Positions 49,982 to 58,812 of a stretch of 64,000 bases of DNA are shown here, piece after piece (within the stretch, counting starts at the first letter, position 1; the number at the start of each line of letters is the position of its first letter). The position numbers and the translations under genes are program-made. This DNA is from Gemmatimonadaceae bacterium. Its GTDB lineage: Bacteria; Gemmatimonadota; Gemmatimonadetes; Gemmatimonadales; Gemmatimonadaceae. The notes below the pieces were generated by a model that ran no database searches, was not told the origin of the DNA, and saw nothing but the letters and a program-made list of their open reading frames with translations. The DNA lies in contig DATLUQ010000036.1 of assembly GCA_035533015.1 (NCBI GenBank), positions 1-64,000 of the forward strand, in the 5' to 3' direction.

Positions 49982-50436
49982 CTGCCCGTTCTGCGTTCGC
50001 GTATGACATCGAATCGGATCCCGGCCTTCTGGTCCGGTCCTCGCGGACCGGCGTCGTTCCAGCGTGTCAAATAAACGCCCGGCGCGAGGTACCCACCAAT
50101 CGGAGATGCCCTGAGGCGTCGTAAGGGTTTCTGCTCCTCGGCTTCCCCCACGATCGTCGCGTCTCCGTCATCCCGTGGTCGACCCCTTCGCCCAGAGCAT
50201 CGGGCCCCATCGCCTGCTGCTGATTCGGCCCCGAACCATCGGGTGAACTCGTCGCGCCGCCACCCGCCACGTTGCCTCCACGCACCGGTAGGCGCGTGCC
50301 GCCCTGCGCTGCGGACGGAGCCGCGCCTACCGGGCCGCAGGGCAAAGCCCCCACGCAGAATCAGGCATCCTCCGATGCGGGGCGAGATGCGCGGATGAAC
50401 ATTGTCGAATACCCCCATCGGCACAGAGGCGTCGTC
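49982..50436. promoter_or_regulatory. divergent region between 11-haem operon and sigma gene
   Basis: No gene can be supported in these 455 bases. On the minus strand TTGACA occurs at 50065-50070, a possible -35 for the cytochrome operon, without a clear -10. Small hairpin GGTCCG/CGGACC near 50035. A perfect 12-bp inverted repeat at 50285-50333 is listed separately. Confidence 0.5.
50285..50333. repeat. 12-bp perfect inverted repeat in the sigma-gene leader
   Basis: CCGGTAGGCGCG (50285-50296) and CGCGCCTACCGG (50322-50333) flank a 25-base loop. It lies about 100 bases before the sigma start, so it could be a leader hairpin or an operator. It includes the 13-mer GTAGGCGCGTGCC shared with the upstream block of the nonahaem gene. 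Confidence 0.6.
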
Positions 50437-51324
50437 ATGAAGCGAGCCACCCGCAGCCGCGCGCTCGGCCGTCCGAGCCCCATCATTGCGCATACCCCGC
50501 AGCACGACATCCTCGACCAGTACCTGTTCGAGGTGAACCGGTTCCCACTGCTCACCTCGCCCGACGAAATTGCGCTCGCGCGCCGCATTCAGGCGGGCGA
50601 CCGCCTGGCCCTGGATGAACTGGTACAGCGCAATCTACGTTTCGTAATATCCGTGGCCAAGAAGTATCGCAATCGGGGGCTCTCGCTCCTCGATCTGATC
50701 GAGGAAGGCAACCTGGGGCTCATGACCGCCGCGCAGCGGTTCGATCCGGACCGGGGCGTGAAGTTCATCTCGTACGCCGTGTGGTGGGTGCGCCAGGCCA
50801 TTCTGGCCGCCCTGGCCCGGCAGGGCCGCACCGTACGCCTGCCGCTCAACCGCACCGGCGACATGTCGCGCATGGTGAAGGCTGCCGCCGCCCTGCGTCA
50901 GGAACTTGACCGCGAACCGACAGAAGAAGAGTTGAGCAACGCGACCGGCCTCTCGCCGCGCGTCGTGCGCTCGCTCCACGGCGTGCAGACCAACGAACTG
51001 CGGCTCGACGCGCCCATTTCCGGCGCCGGCGACCGCGCCCTCATGGAGCAGTTCGCGCAGGCCCAGGCCCCCGACGTCGAAGAAGAAACCATCGGACGCC
51101 TGCTCCACGGCGATCTCGAGCGCGCGCTGCGCACCCTCTCCCCGCGCCACGAGCGAGTGCTCCGGCTCTATTTCGGATTCGACGACGGTCGCGAACGGAC
51201 GCTCGAGGAAATCGGCCTGCTATTCGGCGTCACGCGCGAGCGCATCCGCCAGCTCCGCGACCGCGCGCTCAAGCGACTGCACGAAGGGCGCGTGAGCCGC
51301 ACGCTGGCGACCTATGTAGGGTGA
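50437..51324 (+). CDS. sigma-70-family RNA polymerase sigma factor, RpoD-like
   Basis: A 295-residue factor with regions 1.2 to 4: DQYLFEVNRFPLLTSPDEIALA (1.2), NLRFVISVAKKYRNRGLSLL and GVKFISYAVWWVRQAILAAL (2), a region 3 with EPTEEELSNATGL, and region 4 ending RTLEEIGLLFGVTRERIRQL. The large N-terminal region of housekeeping RpoD is missing. It is therefore either a small primary factor or a group 2 factor. AGAGG before 50437 favours that ATG; an ATG at 50395 would add fourteen residues. Divergent from the 11-haem operon. Confidence 0.93.
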   Translation: MKRATRSRALGRPSPIIAHTPQHDILDQYLFEVNRFPLLTSPDEIALARRIQAGDRLALDELVQRNLRFVISVAKKYRNRGLSLLDLIEEGNLGLMTAAQRFDPDRGVKFISYAVWWVRQAILAALARQGRTVRLPLNRTGDMSRMVKAAAALRQELDREPTEEELSNATGLSPRVVRSLHGVQTNELRLDAPISGAGDRALMEQFAQAQAPDVEEETIGRLLHGDLERALRTLSPRHERVLRLYFGFDDGRERTLEEIGLLFGVTRERIRQLRDRALKRLHEGRVSRTLATYVG

Positions 51325-51538
51325 GATCGCGGCCGATTCGAGAGTAGGACGGTAGGAGAGTAGGACGGATAGGTGCAAACGCCGTTCCCGTCGTTCCCTC
51401 CTACGGTCCTGCAGGCCGTCTTGTCAGGGATTCCCCTTCATCCACGCCGCAAATCCACTGATTGTGGTCCCCCTCCCAGCGGCTAGCGTTCGTGCAGCGC
51501 CGAAGGAAACCACGACCAGCCCATCGCCAGCGCCTATC
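51325..51538. repeat. gap after sigma gene with tandem and inverted repeats
   Basis: GAGAGTAGGACGG occurs twice (51340-51352 and 51356-51368) as part of a 16-base tandem unit. AGGACGGTAGGAG (51346-51358) and CTCCTACGGTCCT (51398-51410) form an inverted repeat with one mismatch, a possible terminator of the sigma transcript. No gene seen. Confidence 0.5.
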
Positions 51539-51832
51539 GTGTTCAGACTGTGGAAGCACCGGAAATCCGAGCAGCCGGCCCCGACTTCGCGCCGCGCGTG
51601 CCCCAGTGACTGTCCGCTCGCCTTCTGCCCCACCGGGTTCTGCGCGCTGGTCGTGGGATTTTCCTGTCCGGCACACGAGGCCCGGCGGCTGCGCACGCTC
51701 GGCGTGTTCGAGGGCGCCCGGGTGAACATCGTGGATACGCGGAGCGGGATCCTGCTCGACGTCCGCGGCTCGCGGCTCGCGCTGGATGTCGCGGTCGCGC
51801 GGACGATCACGGTGCGAGCGTTCGCCGCATGA
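51539..51832 (+). CDS. feoA: FeoA-domain protein with Cys-rich N-terminus
   Basis: The C-terminal 60 residues form an SH3-like FeoA domain (ARRLRTLGVFEGARVNIV and GSRLALDVAVARTITV), the small partner of FeoB in Fe(II) uptake. The N-terminal part has five closely spaced cysteines in ACPSDCPLAFCPTGFC and FSCP, not usual for FeoA. A GTG at 51539 is taken as the start (97 residues); a GTG at 51464 would lengthen it by 25 residues of low-complexity sequence. ATGA-type overlap with feoB. Confidence 0.8.
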   Translation: MFRLWKHRKSEQPAPTSRRACPSDCPLAFCPTGFCALVVGFSCPAHEARRLRTLGVFEGARVNIVDTRSGILLDVRGSRLALDVAVARTITVRAFAA

Positions 51833-53814
51833 GCGCCGCGGCCGGGCTCGCGCCCGTCCTGCAGAACCCGAAACAGCGGCCGCTGCGCGTCGGCCTGGTG
51901 GGCAATCCGAACTGCGGCAAGAGCACGTTGTTCAACGCGCTCACCGGCCGCCGCCAGCGCGTGGCGAACTTTCCGGGCGTCACCGTGGACCGCGCCGAAG
52001 GCGAATACCGGTACGACGGCCAGGCGGTGTCGGTGATCGACCTTCCCGGCATGTACAGCATCTCCCCGGAATCGCCCGACGAGACGATCGCCGTCGACGT
52101 GCTGCTCGGTTCCGCCCGCGGCGTGGACGCGCTCGACGTCATCGTGCTCGTGCTGGACGCGGAGCATCTCGAGCGCAATCTGTATCTGGCCACCGAGGTC
52201 CTGGAATTGGGGCGCCCCACGGTCATCGCGCTCAACCGCGTGGACCGTTCGGAGCGCGCCGGCCTCCGGATCGATGTCGTGGAACTGATCCACGAGTTGG
52301 GCGTGGTGGTGGTGCCGGTGGTGGCGACGCGGGGCGAAGGGGTGGATCGCCTGCGCCATGCCGTGGCGCGCGCCGGCTCGCTCCCTCACTCGAACTTGAC
52401 CTTGATGCCCGACGCCGACGGCACCCGCGGCGGGGATCCCGAGTCGCGGGAGGCGAACCGCCGGTACCGCTGGATCTCGGCCGTGTGCGATCGCACGGTG
52501 ACGCGCACACGGCCGCATACGCGATCGCTGAGCGACCGCGTCGATGCCGTGGTCCTGCACCGGATCTGGGGGCCGATCATCTTTCTCGGTCTCATGCTCC
52601 TGGTCTTCCAGGCGATGTTCAGCTGGGCGCGGCCGCTGGCCGGCGGCATCCAGGCCCTCGTGACCCTGGCGGGTGCCGGCGTGCGAGTGGCGGTACCTCC
52701 GGGCGAGCTTCGCAACCTGCTGGTGGACGGCGCGCTCGCCGGCGTGGGGAGCGTGCTCGTGTTCCTGCCCCAGATCGCGATTCTCTTCCTGTTCATCGGG
52801 CTGCTCGAGGACTCGGGCTACATGGCGCGCGCGGCGTTCGTGATGGACCGCTACATGCGCCCGCTCGGTCTGCACGGCAAGAGTTTCATTCCCCTGATCT
52901 CCGGATACGCGTGCGCCGTGCCGGCGATCATGGCCACCCGCACCATCCAGCACCCCAAGGAGCGCCTGGCCACGATCATGGTGGTGCCGCTCATGAGCTG
53001 CTCGGCGCGGCTGCCCGTGTATACGCTGCTCGTGGCCGCATTCGTGCCGGCGGTGGCCGTGGCGGGGGTATTCAGCCTCCAGGGCCTCACGATGCTGGGC
53101 ATGTACTTGCTGGGCACGGTGGCGGCCCTGGCCGCGGCCGCCGTGTTCCGCCGCACCCTGCTCCGGTCGGAGACCCGGGCGCTGATCATCGAGTTGCCGC
53201 CGTATTCGCTGCCCAGTGGACGCGTGCTCGCCAATTCGGTATGGCAGCGCGTGCGCCTGTTCCTGCGCCGTGCCGGCACGGTGATCTTCGCCATCTCGAT
53301 CCTGCTCTGGGGAATGGCCACCTATCCACGGGCGACGGCGGCGCCGGGGCAGACGATCACGCAGGAGCAGCGGCTCTCGCAGTCGGCGCTGGGCCGGCTG
53401 GGCCACGCCATCGAGCCGGCCGTACGCCCGCTCGGCTACGACTGGAAGATCGGCGTATCCATGATGGCGTCGTTCGCAGCACGCGAGGTGTTCGTATCGA
53501 CCATGGGAACCATCTACGGCGTATCGCGGGACGGCACCGACGCGCACACGCTGGCCCAGCGTCTGCGCGAGGAGCGCAACCCGGCCACCGGGCGCCTGGC
53601 CTACACGCCGCTCATCGCCGTCGGGTTGATGGCGTTCTACGTGTTCGCCCTGATGTGTACCAGCACCGTGACCATGACCCACCGCGAAACGGGCGGAGGG
53701 TGGCGCGGGGCTGGCTGGGCGCTATTGCAATTTACATATATGCTGGTACTGGCCTACGGCGCCGGCTTCGTCATCTATCACGGCGGATTGGCCCTCGGCC
53801 TGGGAGGCGCCTGA
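51829..53814 (+). CDS. feoB: ferrous iron transporter FeoB
   Basis: A 661-residue G-protein-coupled Fe(II) permease. The G motifs are GNPNCGKST (near residue 25), FPGVTVDRAEG, DLPGMYS and NRVD. Two gate-like membrane repeats follow (ILFLFIGLLEDSGYMARAAF with the conserved Gly/Glu, and CAVPAIMATRTI). The family-typical length is about 700, so the helical linker after the G domain is short. Coupled to feoA and to the small Cys-rich gene downstream. Confidence 0.96.
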   Translation: MSAAAGLAPVLQNPKQRPLRVGLVGNPNCGKSTLFNALTGRRQRVANFPGVTVDRAEGEYRYDGQAVSVIDLPGMYSISPESPDETIAVDVLLGSARGVDALDVIVLVLDAEHLERNLYLATEVLELGRPTVIALNRVDRSERAGLRIDVVELIHELGVVVVPVVATRGEGVDRLRHAVARAGSLPHSNLTLMPDADGTRGGDPESREANRRYRWISAVCDRTVTRTRPHTRSLSDRVDAVVLHRIWGPIIFLGLMLLVFQAMFSWARPLAGGIQALVTLAGAGVRVAVPPGELRNLLVDGALAGVGSVLVFLPQIAILFLFIGLLEDSGYMARAAFVMDRYMRPLGLHGKSFIPLISGYACAVPAIMATRTIQHPKERLATIMVVPLMSCSARLPVYTLLVAAFVPAVAVAGVFSLQGLTMLGMYLLGTVAALAAAAVFRRTLLRSETRALIIELPPYSLPSGRVLANSVWQRVRLFLRRAGTVIFAISILLWGMATYPRATAAPGQTITQEQRLSQSALGRLGHAIEPAVRPLGYDWKIGVSMMASFAAREVFVSTMGTIYGVSRDGTDAHTLAQRLREERNPATGRLAYTPLIAVGLMAFYVFALMCTSTVTMTHRETGGGWRGAGWALLQFTYMLVLAYGAGFVIYHGGLALGLGGA

Positions 53815-53975
53815 TGAACAGCGCGTGGATCCAGCCGGCCCTCGTCGCCCTGGCCCTGACCGCGGCGGCCGCCTATCTGCTGCGCCGGGCGTGGACCCGG
53901 TGGCTCCGCGCGCGACAGCCGCAGTCCGGAGCATGCGGTCCGAACTGCGGCTGCGGCGACGATTCGGGCTACTGA
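53814..53975 (+). CDS. FeoB-associated Cys-rich membrane protein
   Basis: 53 residues: one membrane helix (QPALVALALTAAAAYLL), a basic stretch and a C-terminal CGPNCGCGDD cluster. This is the plan of the small FeoB-associated Cys-rich proteins that replace FeoC in some phyla. The start codon shares one base with the feoB stop (TGATG). The 3' end overlaps the convergent stress-protein gene by seven bases. Confidence 0.82.
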   Translation: MNSAWIQPALVALALTAAAAYLLRRAWTRWLRARQPQSGACGPNCGCGDDSGY

Positions 53976-54892
53976 GGCCGCACCACCAACAGCGCCCGCG
54001 GTCCGCCGCGAAGGACCTTGTCGGCCACGCTGCCGACCACCAGCCGAGACATCCCCCGCCCGTGAGTGGCCAGCGCCACGACGTCGCTGGCATTCGCGGC
54101 CGCCGTCTCGATGATGACCTGGGCCGGCGAACGCTCGGTGCGCACCTCGCTCTGCACGTTGACCGTCGGATGCTGGCGGCGCAGCTTGGCGGCCAGGCTC
54201 GACACGTAATCGGCCGCCCGCTCGACCAGCGCGTCCGTGGCCGCCGCCGAGTACTCTTCGGGCGGCGCGTAGGCCACCGCGTACTCCATGGCCGGCATGA
54301 ACGCCGGCGCGAACACCGGCTTCACGACCTCGAGCAGCAGCACCTGGGCGCCCGTCAGTTCGGCGAGGGCCAGGGCTGGCGGCACGACCTGTTCGGCGTA
54401 CCCCGAGCCGTCGAGCGGCACGAGCATGCGATTGAACGCCCCGATCGGCTCAAGCACGCCGCCGGCGGCCTCCTCCGGGCGGAGGAGCAGCACCGGCGAC
54501 GACACGGTACGCACCACGCCGTCGGCCACGCTGCCCAGCCACGCGCGGCTGAAACCCGTGCGCCCATGGGTGGACATCACGAGGAGCGGTGCGTCCTGCG
54601 CTCGCAGGTGGTCACAGATTACCTGCGTCGGCGGGCCGTCGAGCACCACCGTGCGCGCGTCGAGCCCCGTCTCGGCATGGATGCCCACGGCCGTGCGCTC
54701 GAGATACTCCTGCGCCTCCTCGCGCATGGCCTCATCGAGCGCCACCTGATCGCCGAGGTCGTGCAGCATGAGCTGGTGGGCGCGCACCAACTGGATCCCC
54801 GCCTTGGCCCGCTCGGCGAGCATCGTGGCGGTGGCCAGCGCATGCTCGGCCAGGGGTGAACCGTCCAGCGGTACGACGATGGTGCGGAACAT
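53969..54892 (-). CDS. tandem universal stress protein
   Basis: 307 residues with two Usp domains, each starting IVVPLDGSPLAEHAL or MLVPLDGSGYAEQVV and ending in the nucleotide-binding loops STHGRTGFSRAWLGS and ATHGRGMSRLVVGS. Both G-x2-G-x9-G(S)-type motifs are intact, so ATP binding is likely in both halves. GGAGG precedes the start at 54892. Probably coexpressed with the CBS protein upstream. Confidence 0.93.
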   Translation of the reverse strand: MFRTIVVPLDGSPLAEHALATATMLAERAKAGIQLVRAHQLMLHDLGDQVALDEAMREEAQEYLERTAVGIHAETGLDARTVVLDGPPTQVICDHLRAQDAPLLVMSTHGRTGFSRAWLGSVADGVVRTVSSPVLLLRPEEAAGGVLEPIGAFNRMLVPLDGSGYAEQVVPPALALAELTGAQVLLLEVVKPVFAPAFMPAMEYAVAYAPPEEYSAAATDALVERAADYVSSLAAKLRRQHPTVNVQSEVRTERSPAQVIIETAAANASDVVALATHGRGMSRLVVGSVADKVLRGGPRALLVVRPQ

Positions 54893-54924
54893 CGGTGCCT
54901 CCTCCGCCCAAAGGCGGCCGTGCT

Positions 54925-55542
54925 TCAGGACCAGGGCTCGCGGAACTCCCGGTCGCGGTTGAATACGTAGGTCCGTGCCTGCACCTTGCCTTCGGCCACG
55001 GCGCGGGCGATATCCGTGCCGGTGACGATGCCCACGAGCGCCCCTTCGTCCACCACGAGCACGCGGTGAATGCCGGCGCGGCTCATCAACTCGGCCGCCT
55101 GTTCCACCGCATCCCCGGGTTTCAGCGCCCATAGGCGACGGGTCATGACCTCGCGCACCTCGTGCTCCTCGAGCACGTTCCACTCGGGACCTTCCACGCT
55201 CGCCATGCGCTCGGTGACCTCGGCGCCCGCGTCGTCCCACAGATCCGTGAAGAACTCCGCCGACGGCTCGTCTTCCGCGTCGCTGACGTCCGGAACCGGC
55301 AGATCGCTCCAGTCACGCCACTCGGTGTCGCCAGGCTCCTCCTGTTCGGTGGGCACGCCGGGCTGGCTGGCCGCAAAGCCGATCAGGTCGGACGCCGATA
55401 CCACGCCCACCACCTTATCGCCCTGGAGCACGGGAGCCCCGCTCACGTGGCGGCGCGCCAGCAACTCCATGGCGTCGCGAAGCGTTGTAAGCGGAGTGAC
55501 GGACACGACGTCCGTCGTCATGATGTTGCGGAGCTTCAGCAT
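54925..55542 (-). CDS. CBS-pair protein with acidic insertion
   Basis: 205 residues. CBS 1 (LKLRNIMTTDVVSVTPLTTL to about residue 55) and CBS 2 (REVMTRRLWALKPGDAVEQA to about residue 185) form a Bateman module that usually senses adenine nucleotides. An acidic stretch of about 60 residues (SDAEDEPSAEFFTDLWDDAG) lies between them. GGGAGGTG directly before the ATG at 55542. It precedes the stress protein by 32 bases on the same strand; both may respond to energy state. Confidence 0.92.
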   Translation of the reverse strand: MLKLRNIMTTDVVSVTPLTTLRDAMELLARRHVSGAPVLQGDKVVGVVSASDLIGFAASQPGVPTEQEEPGDTEWRDWSDLPVPDVSDAEDEPSAEFFTDLWDDAGAEVTERMASVEGPEWNVLEEHEVREVMTRRLWALKPGDAVEQAAELMSRAGIHRVLVVDEGALVGIVTGTDIARAVAEGKVQARTYVFNRDREFREPWS

Positions 55543-55795
55543 GGGCACCTCCCTCCCCTTCCGGATGGGTGCGGCGGGCAACGGCGCCCGCTCGGTCGCA
55601 TGTAAGTTGCCGCCGCCCCCCGCGACCCACTGTCGGCGGCTACCCGAAAGCATGTAAGGAGAGGGCCGGCAACGCGCGGTTGTCTCCCTACCGTGCGCTG
55701 CCATGGCGGCGCCGAGCCGTCGAGGGCCGGCGATCGCTCCTCGCCTGTCCATCAACTGTCGACTAAGATGCTTGGACCCGCTGCCCCACGGTCTC
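55543..55795. promoter_or_regulatory. divergent gap between CBS gene and cardiolipin synthase
   Basis: These 253 bases have no gene that I can support. GCATGTAAG occurs twice (near 55597 and 55650). No other clear element. Confidence 0.4.
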
Positions 55796-57238
55796 ATGTC
55801 CCCAAGCGCGCTGCAGCTCCTCATCGCGGTTCTTCACGTCGTGCTGGCGGTCGGCGTTTCGGCGCACATCGTCCTCACCAAGGACGACGTCCGCGCCGCG
55901 ATCGGATGGATCGGGCTCGTGTGGCTCACGCCCCTCGTGGGGTCGCTGATGTACCTGTTCCTCGGGGTCAACCGGATCAAGCGCCTGGCCGGTCAGTTGC
56001 GACGCGACCGTGCCATGACCGGAATCACCCACACCGGTTCGCATATCCTGCCGCACCGGGGAGTGGCCGAAGCCGAGATTCCGGAACGGCTACGCCCCCT
56101 CGCGACCCTCACGGGACGGGTGACCGGCGCTCCCCTCGTGGGGGGCAACGCCGTGGATCCACTGGTGGGCGGCGACGCCGGGTATCCCGCCATGCTCGAA
56201 GCCATCGCCGACGCCCGCACGAGCGTGGCGCTCGCCACCTACATCTTCGACCGGGGCACGGCGGCCGACCGGTTCGTGGACGCGTTGGCAGCCGCGGTCG
56301 CGCGCGGCGTCCAGGTGCGCGTTCTGATCGACGGCGTGGGAGCACGGTACAGCCGCCCACCGATCGTCGGGACGCTGCGCCGCCACGGCGTGACGGTGCA
56401 GGAATTCCTGCCGTCGGCGTTCCCCTTCTCGCACCCCTATTTCAATCTTCGTAACCACCGCAAGCTCATGATCGTGGACGGCGCCGTCGGGTTCTGCGGC
56501 GGGCTCAACATCCGGGACGGCTGCATGCTGTCGCTCGATCCGCCCGACCCCACGCAGGACGTCCATTTCCGCTTTCGTGGGCCGGTCGTGCGGCAGTTCA
56601 TGGGAGCGTTCGCCTTCGACTGGCAGTTCGCGGCGCGCGAGGCGCTCGAAGGCGAGTCGTGGTTTCCCATCCTGCCCGCCGACGTCGGGCCCGTGCTGGC
56701 CCGCGGCATCCCCGACGGGCCCGACGAGGACTTCGAGGCGATGTTGTTCACCTTTCTCGGCGCCATCGCACAGGCCCGGCGGCGTATCCGGATCGTCACG
56801 CCGTATTTCCTGCCCGACAAGCCACTGGTCGACGCGCTCAAGGTGGCCTCGCTGCGAGGTGTGGACGTGGAGATCCTGCTGCCGGCGCGTAGCAACCTTC
56901 GCACCGTGCAGTGGGCGCAGGGCGGTCAGCTCGCGCAGGTGCTCCGCGGGGGGTGCCGTGTGTTCTTCACACCGGCGCCCTTCGACCACTCCAAGCTGTT
57001 CACGGTGGACGGTGAGTGGTCGCTGGTCGGATCCACGAACTGGGACCCGCGCAGCCTGCGTTTGAACTTCGAGTATGCCGTGGAATGCTATTGTCCGCAT
57101 TTCGCGGCGCGGCTGGACGCCATGATCGACGCCAAGCGGGACGCCGCGCGCCTCTGGACGATCGTCGACCAGCGGCGCAGGCCACTCCCCGTGAAGTTGC
57201 GCGACGGGCTGATGTGGCTTGCCCAACCGTATCTATGA
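55796..57238 (+). CDS. cls: cardiolipin synthase (PLD family)
   Basis: 480 residues: two N-terminal membrane helices (LQLLIAVLHVVLAVGVSA and WIGLVWLTPLVGSLMYLF) and two phospholipase D motifs, NHRKLMIVD and DHSKLFTVD. Both HxKxxxxD catalytic triads are complete, and SWF/NWDPRS-type sequence follows the second. It condenses two phosphatidylglycerols to cardiolipin at the inner membrane. The start at 55796 places helix 1 at the N-terminus. ATGA overlap with xylulokinase. Confidence 0.93.
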   Translation: MSPSALQLLIAVLHVVLAVGVSAHIVLTKDDVRAAIGWIGLVWLTPLVGSLMYLFLGVNRIKRLAGQLRRDRAMTGITHTGSHILPHRGVAEAEIPERLRPLATLTGRVTGAPLVGGNAVDPLVGGDAGYPAMLEAIADARTSVALATYIFDRGTAADRFVDALAAAVARGVQVRVLIDGVGARYSRPPIVGTLRRHGVTVQEFLPSAFPFSHPYFNLRNHRKLMIVDGAVGFCGGLNIRDGCMLSLDPPDPTQDVHFRFRGPVVRQFMGAFAFDWQFAAREALEGESWFPILPADVGPVLARGIPDGPDEDFEAMLFTFLGAIAQARRRIRIVTPYFLPDKPLVDALKVASLRGVDVEILLPARSNLRTVQWAQGGQLAQVLRGGCRVFFTPAPFDHSKLFTVDGEWSLVGSTNWDPRSLRLNFEYAVECYCPHFAARLDAMIDAKRDAARLWTIVDQRRRPLPVKLRDGLMWLAQPYL

Positions 57239-58812
57239 GCCCTGACATGCCGAGCCAGCACGCAGGCGGAATGGCCGGGCCGGGGCCGGTGTTCCTGGGA
57301 CTCGACGTCGGGACCAGCGGCGTGAAGGCCCTGCTCATGCGCCCCTCCGGCGATGTGGTCGCGACGACCACGGTTCCGCTCAGCCTCATCACGCCCCGCC
57401 CCGGATGGGCCGAGCAGGACCCCGCCGACTGGTGGCGCGCGGCGAGTGGCGCCGTACGCGCGCTGCTGGCCGCGAACCCCCGCGCTTCGGTGGCGGCCGT
57501 CGGCGTCTCCGGCCAGATGCACTCGTCCGTCTTTCTCGACGCGCACGGCGACGTCATCCGCCCGGCGTTGCTCTGGTGCGACGGACGCACGACGACGGAG
57601 TGCCGGGAGATCACCGAACGCGCCGGCGGGGAGGACCGCCTCCGCGAGCTCGTCAGCAATCCGGCCCTCGAAGGATTCACGCTCCCCAAGGTACTCTGGC
57701 TCCGCCGTCACGAACCGTCGGCGTTCGCCCGGCTGTCGAAGGTGCTCCTTGCCAAGGACTACGTGCGATTCTGCCTCACCGGGGCGCTCGCGACCGAACC
57801 GTCCGATGCGTCGGGAACGCTGATGTTCGACACGGCGCGCCGCCGGTGGAGCGGCGCGATGTTCGAGTTGGTCGACCTGCCCGCCTCCCTGGTGCCCGAC
57901 CTCGGGGAGTCGGCCGAGATCCTGGGCCGCGTCACGGAAGCCGCAGCGGCGCTTACCGGACTGGCGGCAGGCACGCCCGTGGTCGGCGGGGGTGGAGACA
58001 ACGCCTGCGGTGCGGCGGGCGTCGGCGCGGTCGCCGCCGGCCACACCGTGGCGAGTTGGGGCACGTCGGGCACGGTGCTCGCCCCGATGGCCGAGCCGCG
58101 CGTAGATCCGCGAATGCGCGCCCACACCTTCTGCCACGTCGTCCCCCACCGCTGGTATCTCATCGGTGTCGTGCTGTCCGCCGGGAGCGCGTTCGCATGG
58201 TTCCGCGATCAGTTCGCCCGCGGGTACGCGAACGCCGACGAGGCGAGCCGGGCGTTGCGCCGCGAGGCGACGACGGTCGCGCCCGGCGCCGATGGCGTCA
58301 CCTTCCTGCCCTATCTGCAAGGGGAGCGAACCCCACATCGCGACGCCTCGCTGCGCGGGGCCCTGCTGGGACTCAGCCTTGCCCATACGCGGGCGCACGT
58401 CACGCGGGCTGTGCTCGAAGGAGTCTGCTTCGCCCTGCGGGACTCGCTGGAGATCCTCGGCGAGCTTGGGCTCCCCGCCAGCGAGGTGGTACTCACCGGA
58501 GGCGGCGCCCGCCACGCCCTGCTGCGCCAGCTGCAGGCCGACGTGTTCGGCCTGCCCGTGGTGACGGTGAATCGCGAGGAAGGATCGGCCTACGGGGCGG
58601 CGCTGCTTGCCGCGGTCGGTGCTGGCGCCTATCGCGACCTCGATGCCGCCGTACGGGTCACCGTCACGCGGAGTCCGCCCACCCCTCCCGACCCACTCGC
58701 CCGGGCGCTCTACACGCCGCTCTACGCACATTTCCGGAAGGCGTACCTGCGGGCAGCACCGGATTCCCGTAGCATTGACGGGGACGAGAACTCCGGGACC
58801 GCTGTCCGATGA
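57235..58812 (+). CDS. xylB: xylulokinase (FGGY family)
   Basis: 525 residues. FLGLDVGTSGVKALLM is the phosphate-binding N-terminus, GVSGQMHSSVFLD and ALLWCDGRTTTEC line the sugar site, WGTSGTVL the second phosphate loop, and LTGGGARHALLRQLQADV the C-terminal FGGY signature. Closest in pattern to XylB. ATP-dependent phosphorylation of xylulose to xylulose 5-phosphate, in line with the GH3 enzyme downstream. An ATG at 57247 is an alternative start. Confidence 0.9.
   Translation: MSPDMPSQHAGGMAGPGPVFLGLDVGTSGVKALLMRPSGDVVATTTVPLSLITPRPGWAEQDPADWWRAASGAVRALLAANPRASVAAVGVSGQMHSSVFLDAHGDVIRPALLWCDGRTTTECREITERAGGEDRLRELVSNPALEGFTLPKVLWLRRHEPSAFARLSKVLLAKDYVRFCLTGALATEPSDASGTLMFDTARRRWSGAMFELVDLPASLVPDLGESAEILGRVTEAAAALTGLAAGTPVVGGGGDNACGAAGVGAVAAGHTVASWGTSGTVLAPMAEPRVDPRMRAHTFCHVVPHRWYLIGVVLSAGSAFAWFRDQFARGYANADEASRALRREATTVAPGADGVTFLPYLQGERTPHRDASLRGALLGLSLAHTRAHVTRAVLEGVCFALRDSLEILGELGLPASEVVLTGGGARHALLRQLQADVFGLPVVTVNREEGSAYGAALLAAVGAGAYRDLDAAVRVTVTRSPPTPPDPLARALYTPLYAHFRKAYLRAAPDSRSIDGDENSGTAVR

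Noticed and set aside
51340-51368. CRISPR or larger tandem array
   Set aside because: Only two copies of a 16-base unit, no spacers and no cas genes; treated as a small intergenic repeat.
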